NCBI RefSeq assembly: GCF_024346375.1
Contig: NZ_JAGQCV010000009.1
Location: 62,001-126,000 of the forward strand
DNA length: 64,000 bases
DNA from: Synechococcus sp. ATX 2A4
Lineage (GTDB): Bacteria; Cyanobacteriota; Cyanobacteriia; PCC-6307; Cyanobiaceae
Direction: 5' to 3'
The first letter of the stretch is position 1. Each line of letters starts with the position of its first letter. This document shows positions 16,812 to 27,251 of the stretch, in pieces. A model generated the notes under the pieces. It was not told the DNA's origin. It did not search any database and worked only from the letters and a program-made list of their open reading frames with translations. A program made the translations under genes and the position numbers.

Positions 16812-16880
16812 ACCCGATTCAGGTGTCAGAACGGCGCGCTTCAGAAGAACGCTGATCCGGACGAACGTGGAACGGAAGGA

Positions 16881-17903
16881 TCAGACCCAGTGGCGGGCCA
16901 CCACTTCGGCCAGATCGACAACGCGCTGGCTGTAGCCCCACTCGTTGTCGTACCAGGAGATCACCTTCACCATGTTGTCGCCCATCACCAGGGTGAGGTC
17001 GGCGTCGACGATCGTGGATTCATCGGTGCCGGCGTGGTCGGAGGACACCAGCGGCAGATCGGAATACTTGATGATTCCCTTCATGCCGTTCCGTGACGAT
17101 TCCTCGAGCACCGCATTCACTTCTTCCCGCGTCGTTCCGCGGCCGACTTCCAGCACCAGGTCAACCACCGATACGTTCGGGGTCGGTACCCGCAGCGCGA
17201 TGCCGTTGAGCTTTCCCTTCATGGGGGGGTACACCAGGGCCACCGCCTTGGCAGCGCCGGTGGAGGTGGGCACAATGTTGATGGCTGCAGCGCGGGCGCG
17301 GCGCAGATCGCGGTGGCTGGCATCAAGGATGCGCTGGTCACCGGTGTAGCTGTGGGTGGTGGTCATCGTGCCTTTGACGATGCCGAAGGCCTGATCCAGC
17401 ACTTTCACGAGCGGCGCCATGCAGTTGGTGGTGCAACTGGCATTGCTGATGATGTCGAAACCGTCGTGGGTGTACTGATCGGCGTTCACACCCACCACGA
17501 AGGTGCCGATGCCATCGCCTTTGCCAGGAGCGGTGATCAGCACTTTGCGTGCTCCGGCCTGAATGTGTTTGCCGGCACCTTCTTTGTCGATGAACACGCC
17601 GGTGGCTTCAATCACCAGATCCACACCCCATTCCTTCCAGGGAAGGTTCAAGGGGTTGCGGTCGGAGAAGCACTTGATGGTGCGTCCGTTCACGATCAGG
17701 GCGTCATCGGTGTGGCTCACCTTGGCGTCCCGGATCTTGCCGAGCATGGAGTCGTACTGGAGCAGGTGCGCGTTGGTGCGCGGATCGGACGTGTCGTTGA
17801 GGCCGACGATTTCGATGCCTGTGTTCTCGCCGCGGCTCAGCCAGCAACGCATGAAGTTGCGACCAATCCGGCCAAATCCATTGATCGCAACACGCAAAGC
17901 CAT
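16881..17903 (-). CDS. gap: Glyceraldehyde-3-phosphate dehydrogenase, type I (Gap2-like)
   Basis: Interconverts 1,3-bisphosphoglycerate and glyceraldehyde 3-phosphate; cyanobacterial Gap2 uses NADPH in the Calvin cycle. 340 residues with [11 protein letters not shown] (Rossmann loop), the catalytic SNASCTTNC (Cys about 157), [10 protein letters not shown] and [12 protein letters not shown]. The residue pair after the second strand (LNDTSD) is compatible with dual NAD/NADP use. ATG 17903 is preferred to a non-ATG start at 17918. A strong intrinsic terminator follows the gene. Confidence 0.96.
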   Translation of the reverse strand: MALRVAINGFGRIGRNFMRCWLSRGENTGIEIVGLNDTSDPRTNAHLLQYDSMLGKIRDAKVSHTDDALIVNGRTIKCFSDRNPLNLPWKEWGVDLVIEATGVFIDKEGAGKHIQAGARKVLITAPGKGDGIGTFVVGVNADQYTHDGFDIISNASCTTNCMAPLVKVLDQAFGIVKGTMTTTHSYTGDQRILDASHRDLRRARAAAINIVPTSTGAAKAVALVYPPMKGKLNGIALRVPTPNVSVVDLVLEVGRGTTREEVNAVLEESSRNGMKGIIKYSDLPLVSSDHAGTDESTIVDADLTLVMGDNMVKVISWYDNEWGYSQRVVDLAEVVARHWV

Positions 17904-17959
17904 GGCAACAGCGGGCAAACCCGCTAATAAGGGAGGTTTTGGCTGCCGATCATACAGAA

Positions 17960-19513
17960 ATGGCGCCCCGGCTCCCAGGGCACCAGATCGGGTTCCACAA
18001 GGTGTCTTCGCAGGGACAAGCGGGGATCTCGCCGCTTAAGTTTCGGAGCATCCTGGAGACGCCGTTGGGACTGCTGGTCGACCGCGGGCAGCCTTTGCAC
18101 TTCATCGGAGTCGGCGGAATCGGCATGTCCGCCTTAGCCGAGATCCTGGTGGAGCGGGGCTTTTCCGTCAGCGGCTCCGATCCGCGTGACAACAGCGTGC
18201 TGCAGGGCCTGCGCCGCCGGGGAGTGCGGGTGTTTCAGGAGCAGAGCCCCGCCACCATCGAGGCGATCCGCGCCACCGCCACAGCCGGGGCCGATCCGCA
18301 GATCGTGGTGAGTTCCGCCGTGCCCCAGACCAACCCCGAGCTGGTCGAAGCCCGCCGCGTGGGCCTGCCGGTGGCGCACCGCTCCGATGTGCTGGCGGCC
18401 CTGATCAACAGCCAGGACGCGATCGCGATCGCCGGCAGCCACGGCAAGACCACCACCAGCACGATAGTCGCCACCCTGCTGGCCGCCACCGCGAACGACC
18501 CCACGGCCGTGATCGGCGGCATCGTTCCCGGCTTCGGCAGCAACGCCCGCGTGGGCAACGGCAGGCTGCTGGTGGCGGAAGCCGATGAATCCGACGGTTC
18601 GCTGGTCAAGTTTCAGCCCAGCCTGGGGCTGATCACCAATCTCGAGCTCGACCACACCGACCACTACGCCGACCTGGAGGCCCTGATCGGCACCCTGCAG
18701 CAGTTCGCCTCCGGCTGCGGCACCCTGCTGACCAACCACGACTGCCCGGTACTGCGCGAACGTTTCCGGCCCGACGCCTGCTGGTCGATCGAAAGCGCGG
18801 ACGGGGTCGACTTTGCGGCCATCGCCCTGGCGGCAGAGGGGGACGGCACCGTGGCCGAGTTCTACGAGCGGGGCACAAAGGTGGGGGAATTCCGGCTGCC
18901 GCTGCCCGGGCGCCACAACCTCAGCAACGCCACGGGCGCCCTGGCCGCCTGCCGCCTTGAAGGGGTGCCCTTCGAGGCGCTCTGCCAGGCCATCCCTTCC
19001 CTGAGCGCCCCCGGCCGGCGCTTCGATTACCGCGGCAGCTGGCAGGGGCGGCTGGTGGTCGACGACTACGCGCACCACCCCAGCGAAGTGCATGCCACGC
19101 TCACGATGGCGCAGCTGATGGTGAGCACGGGCCGCAGCCCGCTGCCGGCGGTGCCTCGGCGGGTGGTGGCCGTGTTCCAGCCCCACCGCTACAGCCGCAC
19201 GGCCGAGTTCGGTGAAGCCTTCGCCCAGGCCCTCGGACTGGCTGATGCGGTGCTGCTGGCGCCCTTGTATTCCGCCGGCGAAGCGCCATTGCCAGGGATA
19301 TCCAGCGGATCGCTGGGGGAGCGCATCGCCGCCCTGCATCCCGCGCTCGAGGTGCGCGTGGCGACCGACATGCAGCACCTGGCGCAGGACGTGGCAACGC
19401 TGAGCCAGGACGGAGACCTGGTGCTGGCGATGGGGGCCGGGGATGTCAACGGGCTGTGGGAACGGCTCACGGGCCTGCCCGGCGCCGCCGTCGCCACACC
19501 CCTGGCCGCCTGA
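17960..19513 (+). CDS. murC: UDP-N-acetylmuramate--L-alanine ligase
   Basis: Adds L-Ala to UDP-MurNAc, the first peptide step of peptidoglycan synthesis. About 517 residues: [16 protein letters not shown] (Rossmann-like N-domain), the ATP loop [39 protein letters not shown], and [16 protein letters not shown] at the C-domain entry. The N-terminus is longer than usual. In-frame candidates are ATG 17960, GTG 18002 and TTG 18065; the last puts the start closest to the conserved GVGGIGMS. murB follows after 3 bp. Confidence 0.94.
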   Translation: MAPRLPGHQIGFHKVSSQGQAGISPLKFRSILETPLGLLVDRGQPLHFIGVGGIGMSALAEILVERGFSVSGSDPRDNSVLQGLRRRGVRVFQEQSPATIEAIRATATAGADPQIVVSSAVPQTNPELVEARRVGLPVAHRSDVLAALINSQDAIAIAGSHGKTTTSTIVATLLAATANDPTAVIGGIVPGFGSNARVGNGRLLVAEADESDGSLVKFQPSLGLITNLELDHTDHYADLEALIGTLQQFASGCGTLLTNHDCPVLRERFRPDACWSIESADGVDFAAIALAAEGDGTVAEFYERGTKVGEFRLPLPGRHNLSNATGALAACRLEGVPFEALCQAIPSLSAPGRRFDYRGSWQGRLVVDDYAHHPSEVHATLTMAQLMVSTGRSPLPAVPRRVVAVFQPHRYSRTAEFGEAFAQALGLADAVLLAPLYSAGEAPLPGISSGSLGERIAALHPALEVRVATDMQHLAQDVATLSQDGDLVLAMGAGDVNGLWERLTGLPGAAVATPLAA

Positions 19514-19516
19514 GGG

Positions 19517-20440
19517 ATGGCGGGCGGCGAACCACCGGCCAACCTGAGCGCCCAGCTGCCGCTCGCCGGCCACACCACCTGGAAGGTGGGAGGCCCCGCT
19601 GAGTGGTTCGGGGAGCCTTCCAGCGAGGAGGAGCTTCAGGCCATGGCCCAGTGGGCCTGGGGACAAGGCCTGCCCTGGCGTCTGATTGGTGCGGGCTCCA
19701 ACCTGCTGATCAGCGACACGGGCCTGGCAGGACTGACCCTCTGCTCTCGCCGCCTGCAGGGAAGCCAGCTGAACCCCGCCGATGGTCTGGTGGAAGCCCG
19801 AGCCGGAGAACCGATTCCCACCCTGGCGCGCCGAGCTGCCCGGGCCGGCCTCAGCGGGCTGGAGTGGGCTGTGGGCATTCCCGGCACCGTGGGAGGTGCC
19901 GTGGCGATGAATGCCGGTGCCCAGGGGGGCTGCACGGCGGAGGTGCTGCGCGACGTCACGGTGGTGGCGCCCGAACCGGGCAGCGTTCCCTTCATCCTGC
20001 CGGCGTCGAGCCTGGAGTTCGCCTACCGCCACAGCCGCCTGCAGATGGAGCCGCTGCTGGTGCTCTCGGCCAGGTTCCAGCTCAGCGCCGGCCATGATCC
20101 GCGCGCAATCGACCGGCGCACCAGCGCCAATCTGCACAGCCGCACCGGCACGCAGCCCTACCACCTACCCAGTTGCGGCAGCGTGTTCCGCAACCCGGAA
20201 CCGCTCAAAGCGGGCCGTCTGATCGAGGAACTCGGCCTCAAGGGATGCTCGGTGGGCGGTGCCATGGTGTCGCCGATGCACGCCAACTTCATCGTCAACA
20301 CTGGGGAGGCCACCGCTGAGCAGATCAACGGCCTGATCGAACTGGTGCGGGAGCGGGTGCGTCAGGCCCATGGCCTGGATCTCCACCCGGAGGTGAAGCG
20401 CCTGGGCAGCTTCGATGCAGCCGCCGCCCTGGCTGACTGA
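19517..20440 (+). CDS. murB: UDP-N-acetylenolpyruvoylglucosamine reductase
   Basis: FAD/NADPH enzyme making UDP-MurNAc, the substrate of the enzyme encoded just upstream. 307 residues. It shows [12 protein letters not shown], the FAD loop [31 protein letters not shown], and the catalytic SCGSVFRNP followed by [20 protein letters not shown]. This looks like type II MurB, with the serine in GSVFRNP as proton donor and a shortened C-terminus. It follows murC by 3 bp, so the pair is a tight operon. Confidence 0.96.
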   Translation: MAGGEPPANLSAQLPLAGHTTWKVGGPAEWFGEPSSEEELQAMAQWAWGQGLPWRLIGAGSNLLISDTGLAGLTLCSRRLQGSQLNPADGLVEARAGEPIPTLARRAARAGLSGLEWAVGIPGTVGGAVAMNAGAQGGCTAEVLRDVTVVAPEPGSVPFILPASSLEFAYRHSRLQMEPLLVLSARFQLSAGHDPRAIDRRTSANLHSRTGTQPYHLPSCGSVFRNPEPLKAGRLIEELGLKGCSVGGAMVSPMHANFIVNTGEATAEQINGLIELVRERVRQAHGLDLHPEVKRLGSFDAAAALAD

Positions 20441-20520
20441 ACGGGGCGCAATCCGCACCAGAGGCCCCCCTGAAGGCCCGTTGCGGCCCACGTACTCTGA
20501 GGCCAAACGACATCTCTCCC

Positions 20521-20856
20521 ATGGCAGGCTTCGGTCTTCCCAACTTCGGCCAGCTCACCGAAGCGTTCCGCAAGGCGCAGCAGATCCAGCAGGACGCCCA
20601 GAAGCTGCAGGACGAACTGGATGCCATGGAGCTGGAAGGCACCAGCGAGGACGGCCGCGCCAGCGTCTGGCTCTCGGGCAACCAGCAGCCGCTGCGGGTC
20701 AGGCTGGCCCCTGAGCTGGTGGCCTCCGGCGCCGAAGCCACCGAAACCGCCACCTTCGAAGCCCTCAGAGCCGCCTACGAAAAATCCACCGCCACCATGA
20801 AGGAGCGGATGGAAGAGCTCACCGGCGGGCTCAATCTGTCGGGGATGGGGGGCTGA
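20521..20856 (+). CDS. YbaB/EbfC-family nucleoid-associated protein
   Basis: 111 residues, a small DNA-binding protein that dimerises like tweezers. The N-terminal [20 protein letters not shown] helix with [17 protein letters not shown], then a central beta meander ([20 protein letters not shown]), and the C-terminal helix [19 protein letters not shown] match the family. The final 26 bp overlap the convergent rsgA gene. About 80 bp separate it from murB, so it may have its own promoter. Confidence 0.93.
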   Translation: MAGFGLPNFGQLTEAFRKAQQIQQDAQKLQDELDAMELEGTSEDGRASVWLSGNQQPLRVRLAPELVASGAEATETATFEALRAAYEKSTATMKERMEELTGGLNLSGMGG

Positions 20857-21865
20857 GGCCTTCCTGCTCGCTCTGACGCAGCCGGCGCCGGGAAGGCTGG
20901 CGCTGGCGGCGATCGAGACGGACCTCGGGGCGCTCCGCCTGAACCTCCTGCTCCGGCAAGCGCCGCCCTGCCCCTGAGCCGCCAGTCGCCAGCAACTCTT
21001 CCAGCCCCTGCAGGTAGTGGGGGTAGCGGTCCCAGTCGGTGCCGACGCAGCAACCGGGGTCGCCGCGGTGCAGGCAGTTGCGGTAGCGGCACGCACCCGA
21101 TCGCAGCGCCTGGCGCATCTCAGGAAACAGGGCGGCCAGCCGGCTGGGATCCAGCGGTAGATCGGGCCGGTTGAACCCCGGCGTATCGGCAAGCAGGGCC
21201 TCGGGCCCCAGGGCGAACAACTCCACATGGCGCGTCGTATGGCGGCCACGCTGCAACCGCCCCGACACCGCGGCCACCCGCAGCTGAAGCGCGGGAATCA
21301 GGGCGTTCAGCAGGCTGCTCTTGCCCACCCCAGAAGGGCCACACAGCACGGTGATGCCCGGTTCGGCCAGCCGCTGGCGCAACGCCTCCAGCCCCTCGCC
21401 AGTGGCCACACTCAGGCCGATCGGGTCATACCCCCAGCCCTTCAGGCGCACCAGCCAGGCCTCCAGGCCGGGGCGGGGCACCAGATCGATCTTGCTGAGC
21501 ACCAACTCCACCTGCAGGTCGGTGGCCTCGGCCGCCAGCAGGAAGCGGGTGATCTGGACGGGATCCGGCTCCGGCTGTGCCAGCGCCACCACCACCAGCA
21601 ACCGGGTGCAGTTGGCCACAGCGGGCCGCAGCAGCCGGCTGCTGCGCGGAAACAGGCGGCTCACCGCAGCGCGGCCAGCGGTCCAGTCGATGCCATCGAG
21701 GCTGACCTGATCCCCGACATGAACCTGCTGGCCGCTCTTGCCCAGCCGGGTGCGTCGCACACACAGCAGTTCGAGCTGCTGGCCAGGCCCATCCCGATCG
21801 AGCCGCACCCTGCAGAAGTTGGCTTGCAGAGCCACGACCCGGCCGGTGACCGGCTCCTGCTCCAC
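20831..21865 (-). CDS. rsgA: Small ribosomal subunit biogenesis GTPase RsgA
   Basis: Circularly permuted GTPase that checks maturation of the 30S subunit. 344 residues: N-terminal OB fold ([17 protein letters not shown]), then the permuted G motifs G4 SKID, G1 [12 protein letters not shown], and G3 [13 protein letters not shown] zinc-binding C-terminal domain with Cys/His ligands ([17 protein letters not shown]) follows. The C-terminal tail is Arg/Gln-rich, probably rRNA-contacting. Last gene of the grpE-dnaJ-tusA-rsgA run; 2 bp separate it from tusA. Its 3' end overlaps ybaB. Confidence 0.95.
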   Translation of the reverse strand: MEQEPVTGRVVALQANFCRVRLDRDGPGQQLELLCVRRTRLGKSGQQVHVGDQVSLDGIDWTAGRAAVSRLFPRSSRLLRPAVANCTRLLVVVALAQPEPDPVQITRFLLAAEATDLQVELVLSKIDLVPRPGLEAWLVRLKGWGYDPIGLSVATGEGLEALRQRLAEPGITVLCGPSGVGKSSLLNALIPALQLRVAAVSGRLQRGRHTTRHVELFALGPEALLADTPGFNRPDLPLDPSRLAALFPEMRQALRSGACRYRNCLHRGDPGCCVGTDWDRYPHYLQGLEELLATGGSGAGRRLPEQEVQAERPEVRLDRRQRQPSRRRLRQSEQEGLSPPSPTD

Positions 21866-21867
21866 GC

Positions 21868-22131
21868 TCAGGCCCCGGCGCGGCAGATCAGCAAACGCGC
21901 CCCGGCGCCGTCGGTGGGCTCGATGCCCAGCACTTCATGACCCTCCTCCCGGAGGCCCTCACTCACCAGCGATTCGGGTGCACCTGCATCGAGATCCACC
22001 TGCAGCCAGGCCCCCGGTGGCAGCTTTTCGAGCGCCAGGCGCGTGCGCACGAAATTCACAGGGCAAGGGGTGCCCCGCAGGTCGAGGCACTGGACCGGCA
22101 CAGGAGTGGTGGTGGCTTCAGCGGGTTTCAT
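21868..22131 (-). CDS. TusA/SirA-family sulfur carrier protein
   Basis: 87 residues of the TusA fold. The sulfur-accepting cysteine sits in LDLRGTPCPVNFVRTRLAL, the family CPxP-like motif (here CPV). The rest is a compact alpha/beta domain ending GIEPTDGAGARLLICRAG. TusA proteins relay persulfide sulfur, for example to tRNA thiolation. The gene lies between dnaJ (22 bp) and rsgA (2 bp), so it is co-expressed with them. The partner is unknown; true TusA in E. coli works with TusBCD, not visible here. Confidence 0.88.
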   Translation of the reverse strand: MKPAEATTTPVPVQCLDLRGTPCPVNFVRTRLALEKLPPGAWLQVDLDAGAPESLVSEGLREEGHEVLGIEPTDGAGARLLICRAGA

Positions 22132-22153
22132 GGGGATGGGGAGGCGGCTGCCG

Positions 22154-23266
22154 TCACCCGAACAGACCGCCGAACAGGCCGCTCTTGTGCGGGTGTTCCT
22201 TGCCGGAATGGTGCCCGGCGAGCTGATCGAGCAACTCCCGTTCGTGGCTGGAGAGCTTCGTAGGAATGTGCACCTTCACGGAGACGTGATGGTTGCCCCG
22301 CGCTACGGGATTGCCCAGCCGCGGCACCCCTTTGTTGGTGAGCGTGAGCGTGGCTCCGGGCTGGGTGCCGGCCGGAATCTCCAGAGTTTCCGGGCCATCG
22401 ACGGTGTCGACTTCGATCTTGTCGCCGAGGATCGCCTGCAGGTAGCTGATCGTGACATCCGATTGGATGTGGATGCCTTCGCGGCGCAGGTGATCGTGGG
22501 CCTGCACAAACAGATACACGTAAAGGTCGCCGGCTGGGCCACCCCGTTGGCCCGCATTGCCCTCGCCCGTCACCCGCAGACGGGTGCCGGAATCCACGCC
22601 GGCAGGAATGGTGATGCGCAGCTTCTTGCGCACCTGCTGCACCCCCTGGCCGCCGCAATCGCCGCAGGGGTCGGCGATCACCTGCCCCGTGCCTTCACAG
22701 GTGGGGCAGGGCGCCACCTGGGTGAAGCTGCCGAACGGCGTGCGGGTGGCGCGGCGCACCTGACCGGATCCTCCGCAGGTGCCGCAGGTGGTGGGCCCGC
22801 TGCCGCGCTTGGCGCCGCTGCCGTCGCAGGTGGCGCAGGTTTCCAGATGGCGGATCTGGACATCGCGTTCCTGCCCGAACACGGCCTCGTTGAAGCTGAT
22901 CGTGAGATCAAGGCGCAGGTCGTCGCCCTGGCGCGGCCCGCGCCGGCGCGGGCCGCTGGCACCGCCGGCCCCACCAAAGCCGCTGAAGAAGGTTTCGAAC
23001 AGGTCGGCGAAGCCGCCCATGTCCGCCATGTCGGGTCCGCCGCCGGCACCGGATACACCCGCCTCACCGAACTGGTCGTAACGGGCGCGCGTCTGGGGGT
23101 CGCTCAGCACCTCATAGGCCCGGCCGATCTCCTTGAAGCGCTCCTCGGCGCCGGGATCCTTGTTGATGTCCGGGTGGTATTGCCGCGCCAGGCGGCGGTA
23201 GGAGCGTTTGAGGGTGTCGGCGTCGGCCTCACGGCTGACACCCAGCAGGTCGTAGTAATCGGCCAT
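22154..23266 (-). CDS. dnaJ: Chaperone protein DnaJ (type I)
   Basis: Co-chaperone that delivers clients to DnaK and stimulates its ATPase. 370 residues: J domain with HPD at about 31-33, a Gly/Phe-rich linker ([16 protein letters not shown]), and four zinc-binding repeats ([32 protein letters not shown]). C-terminal substrate-binding domains follow. The start ATG at 23264-23266 shares one base with the grpE stop (TGATG), a sign of coupled translation. A TTG one codon upstream is also in frame but less likely. Confidence 0.97.
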   Translation of the reverse strand: MADYYDLLGVSREADADTLKRSYRRLARQYHPDINKDPGAEERFKEIGRAYEVLSDPQTRARYDQFGEAGVSGAGGGPDMADMGGFADLFETFFSGFGGAGGASGPRRRGPRQGDDLRLDLTISFNEAVFGQERDVQIRHLETCATCDGSGAKRGSGPTTCGTCGGSGQVRRATRTPFGSFTQVAPCPTCEGTGQVIADPCGDCGGQGVQQVRKKLRITIPAGVDSGTRLRVTGEGNAGQRGGPAGDLYVYLFVQAHDHLRREGIHIQSDVTISYLQAILGDKIEVDTVDGPETLEIPAGTQPGATLTLTNKGVPRLGNPVARGNHHVSVKVHIPTKLSSHERELLDQLAGHHSGKEHPHKSGLFGGLFG

Positions 23267-24012
23267 CAACTCGGGTCCGCGCCGGCCATGGGTTCATTGC
23301 CCCCGTCGGGGGCATTGGCGGCGCTGGACCCACCGGCGGGACCGGGGCCCATCGACACCTTGACGAGAGCATGACGGATCACCCGTCCCTCCAGTTGGTA
23401 GCCGCGCTGCAGCTCGGCGATCACCACATCTTCCACCACCTCGTCGCTGGGCTCGCGCAGCACGGCTTCATGCAGGTTCGGGTCGAACGGCTCCCCCTCC
23501 ACGCGCATCGGCGACACGCCCAGATTCTTGAACACATCGACCAGCTGCTTGTAGAGCCCCTGATAGCTGCGATGCACGTCCTGAGCTTCCGGGTTCTGGG
23601 GGTCCAGCTGCTGACGCGCCCGGTCGAAGTTGTCGACCACCGGCAGGATCTCGGCGAGCGTGGAGCAGGTGATCTTCAGGCGCAGGTCGTCCTGGTCGCG
23701 GCTCTGGCGCTTGCGGAAATTGTCGAAGTCGGCGGCGATGCGCATGTATTGGCTGCGCACGCCCTCGTGCTCGGCCCTGAGGCTGCTGAGCGCTGCCTCC
23801 AGCTCCTGCACCCGCCGCTGGGGATCGCCGGCCTCGGAACCGGTGCCAGCCTGCACAGACGCTTCGGCCGAGGCCGCGGAGGCTTCGAGCTGGGTGATCA
23901 ATTCATTCGCCTCGCTGGCAAGGCCCTCCACGGAGGCCTCCGTGGAGGCCACCTGAGGAGCCTCCGCAGGGGCCTCAGAATCCTGGGAGAAGGAAGAGGC
24001 TTCGCCACTCAT
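23266..24012 (-). CDS. grpE: Nucleotide exchange factor GrpE
   Basis: Releases ADP from DnaK. 248 residues. The acidic, Ala/Ser/Glu-rich N-terminal 80 residues are low complexity ([20 protein letters not shown]). They are followed by the long coiled coil ([20 protein letters not shown]) and the beta-wing domain, with [34 protein letters not shown] and [11 protein letters not shown] perfect 24-bp palindrome lies within the low-complexity part. First gene of the grpE-dnaJ-tusA-rsgA unit. I see no CIRCE-like inverted repeat upstream, so HrcA control is not supported. Confidence 0.95.
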   Translation of the reverse strand: MSGEASSFSQDSEAPAEAPQVASTEASVEGLASEANELITQLEASAASAEASVQAGTGSEAGDPQRRVQELEAALSSLRAEHEGVRSQYMRIAADFDNFRKRQSRDQDDLRLKITCSTLAEILPVVDNFDRARQQLDPQNPEAQDVHRSYQGLYKQLVDVFKNLGVSPMRVEGEPFDPNLHEAVLREPSDEVVEDVVIAELQRGYQLEGRVIRHALVKVSMGPGPAGGSSAANAPDGGNEPMAGADPS

Positions 24013-24229
24013 GCCGGCTGGATCGCAGATCTGACATCTACATGTTGAAGGTTGACGCGCGCCTCCCACAAGCGGCGGAAGCCCGCACCTCGGCGGCCGC
24101 TGTTCTCCCGGTCCGTTGTGGGCTGCAGGGAGCCGGCGGCGCTCCAGCCGGATCTGGCTTAGAAAGGTGCCACGGGCGCGTGCCTGCGCGGCCGCCAACG
24201 GGTAACCCCCTCATCAGCCCCGCCCCGCC

Positions 24230-26089
24230 ATGACCCTTTCGGCCACCCGTCCGGTGCCGGATGCCATCAGCCCCACCCAACAGCGCCTTGAGGTGGAGTT
24301 GTTGCTGGGGGAACGCGTGCTTCGTTCACAGGAGTTGGAGCAGGCCGATCCAAAGGCGTTTGAGGCCTGCCCTTCAATCAACAGTGAGCAGTGGCGCAGC
24401 CTCGGCTGCCTGCCGATCCGGCGTATCAGCAACCGAATCGTGGCCGCCGTGCCCACGTTCTGGGGGTTGGAGCAGCGCCGCGAGCTGATGGAGACGATCA
24501 GCGGCGACGGGCTCGAACCCGATCTGCGCCTGGGTCTCAAGGACGAAATCGAGGTGGTGCTCCGGGCACGGCTCGAAGAGCTGGCAGCAGCCGTCGCCCA
24601 GGGTGATGAAGGATCAAGCGATGCTCTGTCCAACCCCGATGAGGAGCAGGACGACAGCCAGCAGGAAGCCCGGGTGGAGCGGATCTCCCTGCTGGAGGAT
24701 CTGAGCCTCGAACCGCAGCTGGACGAAGCTCCGCCGGAAGACGACGCCTTCATGAACCTGGAGGAGGGCATCGCCGCCTCCAGTGCATCGCCGGTGGTGA
24801 GCCTGGTGAACCGGATTTTGATCAAGGCGATCGACACCGACTCCAGCGATGTGCACGTGGAGCCTCAAGAAGAGGGTCTGCAGATCCGCTTCCGTCAGGA
24901 CGGCGTGCTGCAACCACTGGAACTGCTGCCGAGAAGCCTGATCCCTGCGATCACCTCCCGGCTCAAGATCATGGCCGACCTGGACATCTCCGAACGCCGG
25001 ATGCCTCAGGACGGCCGCATCCGGCGGGTGTTCAAAGGCCGCACCATCGAACTGCGGGTGAGCACCCTGCCCAGCCGCTGGGGGGAGAAGGTGGTGATGC
25101 GGCTCCTGGACAGCTCCGCCACCAAGCTCGGCCTCGACAAGCTGATCAGCTCACCAGCGATCCTCAATCTGGTGCGCACGCTGGGTTCCCGCCCTTTCGG
25201 CATGATCCTGGTCACCGGACCCACTGGATCAGGGAAATCCACCACCCTCTATTCCCTGCTCTCAGAGCGGAACGTACCGGGCATCAACATCTCCACGGTG
25301 GAAGACCCGATTGAGTACATGCTCAAGGGCATCACCCAGACCCAGGTGAACCGCGACAAGGGCTACGACTTCAGCAATGCCCTGCGGGCCTTCATGCGGC
25401 AGGACCCGGACGTGCTGCTTGTTGGGGAAACCCGGGACGGCGAAACGGCCAAGACCGCCATTGAAGCGGCGCTCACCGGACACCTGGTGCTCACCACCCT
25501 CCACTGCAACGACGCTTCCAGCGCGATCGCACGCCTCAATGAAATGGGGGTGGAGCCCTTTCTGATCAGTGCCTCCCTGTTGGGCATCGTGTCGCAGCGG
25601 TTGCTGCGGCGGGTGTGCATGAAGTGCCGGGTGAGCTACCACCCCGGCCCCGAGGAACTCGGCCACTTCGGCCTGCTGTCGACCCCCGACACCAAGGTCA
25701 CCTTCTACAAAGCCTTTCGACCCGAACCGGATACCACCCATGTCTGCAGCGTCTGCCAGGGGCGGGGCTACAAGGGCCGCATCGGCGTTTATGAGGTGCT
25801 GCGGCTCAACGAAACGATTGCGTCAGCGGTGGCTCAGGGGGCGAGCACGGATGTGATCCGCAAGCTGGCTCTTGAGTCTGGGATGAAAACCCTGCTTGGC
25901 TATGGCCTGGACCTGGTGCGGGAGGGACTCACCACCCTGGAGGAGGTGGAGCGCATGCTGCTCACGGACACGGAGCTTGAATCGGAGCGCCGGGCCCGGG
26001 CGCTCACTACCTTGACCTGCAGCGGCTGCGGCGCCGGGCTCAAGGATGAATGGCTGGAATGCCCTTACTGCCTCACTGAGAGGATCTGA
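24230..26089 (+). CDS. pilB: Type IV pilus extension ATPase PilB
   Basis: Hexameric motor that drives pilus assembly at the inner membrane. 619 residues: a divergent N-terminal domain (about 1-180) with an acidic linker, then the secretion ATPase core. In the core are ISERRMPQDGRI, Walker A GPTGSGKSTTLY (about 330-341), Asp-box EDPIEY, Walker B region QDPDVLLVGETRD, and the His box GHLVLTTLHCN. The tetracysteine region is split over RRVCMKC and CSVCQGRG. An extra C-terminal zinc-ribbon-like piece, CSGCGAG with ECPYC, is unusual relative to E. coli PilB. pilT and pilC follow. Confidence 0.95.
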   Translation: MTLSATRPVPDAISPTQQRLEVELLLGERVLRSQELEQADPKAFEACPSINSEQWRSLGCLPIRRISNRIVAAVPTFWGLEQRRELMETISGDGLEPDLRLGLKDEIEVVLRARLEELAAAVAQGDEGSSDALSNPDEEQDDSQQEARVERISLLEDLSLEPQLDEAPPEDDAFMNLEEGIAASSASPVVSLVNRILIKAIDTDSSDVHVEPQEEGLQIRFRQDGVLQPLELLPRSLIPAITSRLKIMADLDISERRMPQDGRIRRVFKGRTIELRVSTLPSRWGEKVVMRLLDSSATKLGLDKLISSPAILNLVRTLGSRPFGMILVTGPTGSGKSTTLYSLLSERNVPGINISTVEDPIEYMLKGITQTQVNRDKGYDFSNALRAFMRQDPDVLLVGETRDGETAKTAIEAALTGHLVLTTLHCNDASSAIARLNEMGVEPFLISASLLGIVSQRLLRRVCMKCRVSYHPGPEELGHFGLLSTPDTKVTFYKAFRPEPDTTHVCSVCQGRGYKGRIGVYEVLRLNETIASAVAQGASTDVIRKLALESGMKTLLGYGLDLVREGLTTLEEVERMLLTDTELESERRARALTTLTCSGCGAGLKDEWLECPYCLTERI

Positions 26090-26154
26090 CCCTTGAAGCG
26101 CCCGGTTGCGCCGTGCAGAATTGCCCAACGTTTCGGTAACCACCCCACTCCACC

Positions 26155-27240
26155 ATGCCCATGGAACTCCTGATCGAAGATTTCATGCGTGAGCTGGTGG
26201 AAGCCAAAGGCAGTGATCTCCACTTGGCTGCGGGCCAACGCCCCTACGGGAGATTCAATGGCGAACTTCGGCCGATGCACGAGGAAATGCTCACCGAGGA
26301 AACCTGCAACCGACTGATCTTCTCGATCCTCAACAACGCCCAGCGCAAGCATCTGGAGCAAACCTGGGAGTTGGACTGCTCCTATGCCCTTCGCGGTCTG
26401 GCGCGTTTTCGGGTGAATGTTTACAGCCAGCGGGGCACCTATGCAGCTTGCCTGCGGGCGCTGAGCAGCAAGATTCCCACACCGGAAGACCTCTGTCTCC
26501 CTGAGGTGGTGGTGAAGATCACCGACCGGCCCTCGGGGCTCGTGCTGGTGACCGGACCGACCGGCTCCGGCAAAAGCACTACCTTGGCCAGCCTTCTGGA
26601 TCACATCAATCGCACCAAGGCCGTTCACGTACTCACCGTTGAAGACCCGATTGAATTCACCTATCGCAACAATCGCAGCCTGGTGCATCAACGCCAGCTG
26701 AACGACGACACCAAAAGTTTCAGCAACGCCCTCCGTGCCGCACTGCGGGAAGACCCTGATGTGATTCTGGTCGGTGAGATGCGCGATCTGGAAACAATCC
26801 AGTTGGCGATCACGGCAGCAGAAACGGGTCACCTCGTCTTTGGCACGCTCCATACGAGCTCCGCCGCTCAGACGGTAGACCGGATGGTGGATGTGTTCCC
26901 CTCCTCCCAGCAGACCCAGGTACGCGTGCAGCTCAGTGGCAGCCTTGCCGCCATTTTTGCTCAGACCCTCTGCAAACGTTCCAATCCAGAGCAGCATTCC
27001 TGGGGGCGCGTGATGGCGCAGGAGATCATGATCAACACCCCGGCCATCGCCAACTTGATTCGGGAGGGGAAAACGGCTCAGGTTTACTCCCAGATTCAGA
27101 CTGGTGCTCAGCAGGGCATGCAAACCATGGAGAAAGCCCTCAGCGCGCTTGTCCTTCGCGGTGAGGTCAGCGCTGAGGAGGCTCTCTCCAAAACGGCCAA
27201 GCCAGAAGAGCTCAACCGCCTGCTCAGCACCCTTTCTTAA
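26155..27240 (+). CDS. pilT: Type IV pilus retraction ATPase PilT
   Basis: Disassembles the pilus to pull on substrates, giving twitching motility and DNA uptake. 361 residues: N-terminal PAS-like region with GSDLHLAAGQRPYGRFNG, Walker A GPTGSGKSTTLA (about 134-145), EDPIEFTYRN, Walker B region EDPDVILVGEMRDLETI, His box GHLVFGTLHTSSA, and the C-terminal AIRNLIREGK-like segment AIANLIREGKTAQVYSQIQT. Length and motif spacing are standard. ATG 26155 or 26161. It lies 65 bp after pilB and 11 bp before pilC. Confidence 0.96.
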   Translation: MPMELLIEDFMRELVEAKGSDLHLAAGQRPYGRFNGELRPMHEEMLTEETCNRLIFSILNNAQRKHLEQTWELDCSYALRGLARFRVNVYSQRGTYAACLRALSSKIPTPEDLCLPEVVVKITDRPSGLVLVTGPTGSGKSTTLASLLDHINRTKAVHVLTVEDPIEFTYRNNRSLVHQRQLNDDTKSFSNALRAALREDPDVILVGEMRDLETIQLAITAAETGHLVFGTLHTSSAAQTVDRMVDVFPSSQQTQVRVQLSGSLAAIFAQTLCKRSNPEQHSWGRVMAQEIMINTPAIANLIREGKTAQVYSQIQTGAQQGMQTMEKALSALVLRGEVSAEEALSKTAKPEELNRLLSTLS

Positions 27241-27251
27241 GCGTTTCCCCG

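Noticed and set aside
18418-18433. GCGATCGC sites (HIP1-like)
   Set aside because: A few copies occur in coding sequence (for example in murC), but I could not count them against expectation, so no enrichment is claimed.
24013-24229. Search for a CIRCE operator between grpE and pilB
   Set aside because: No TTAGCACTC-N9-GAGTGCTAA-like inverted repeat is present.
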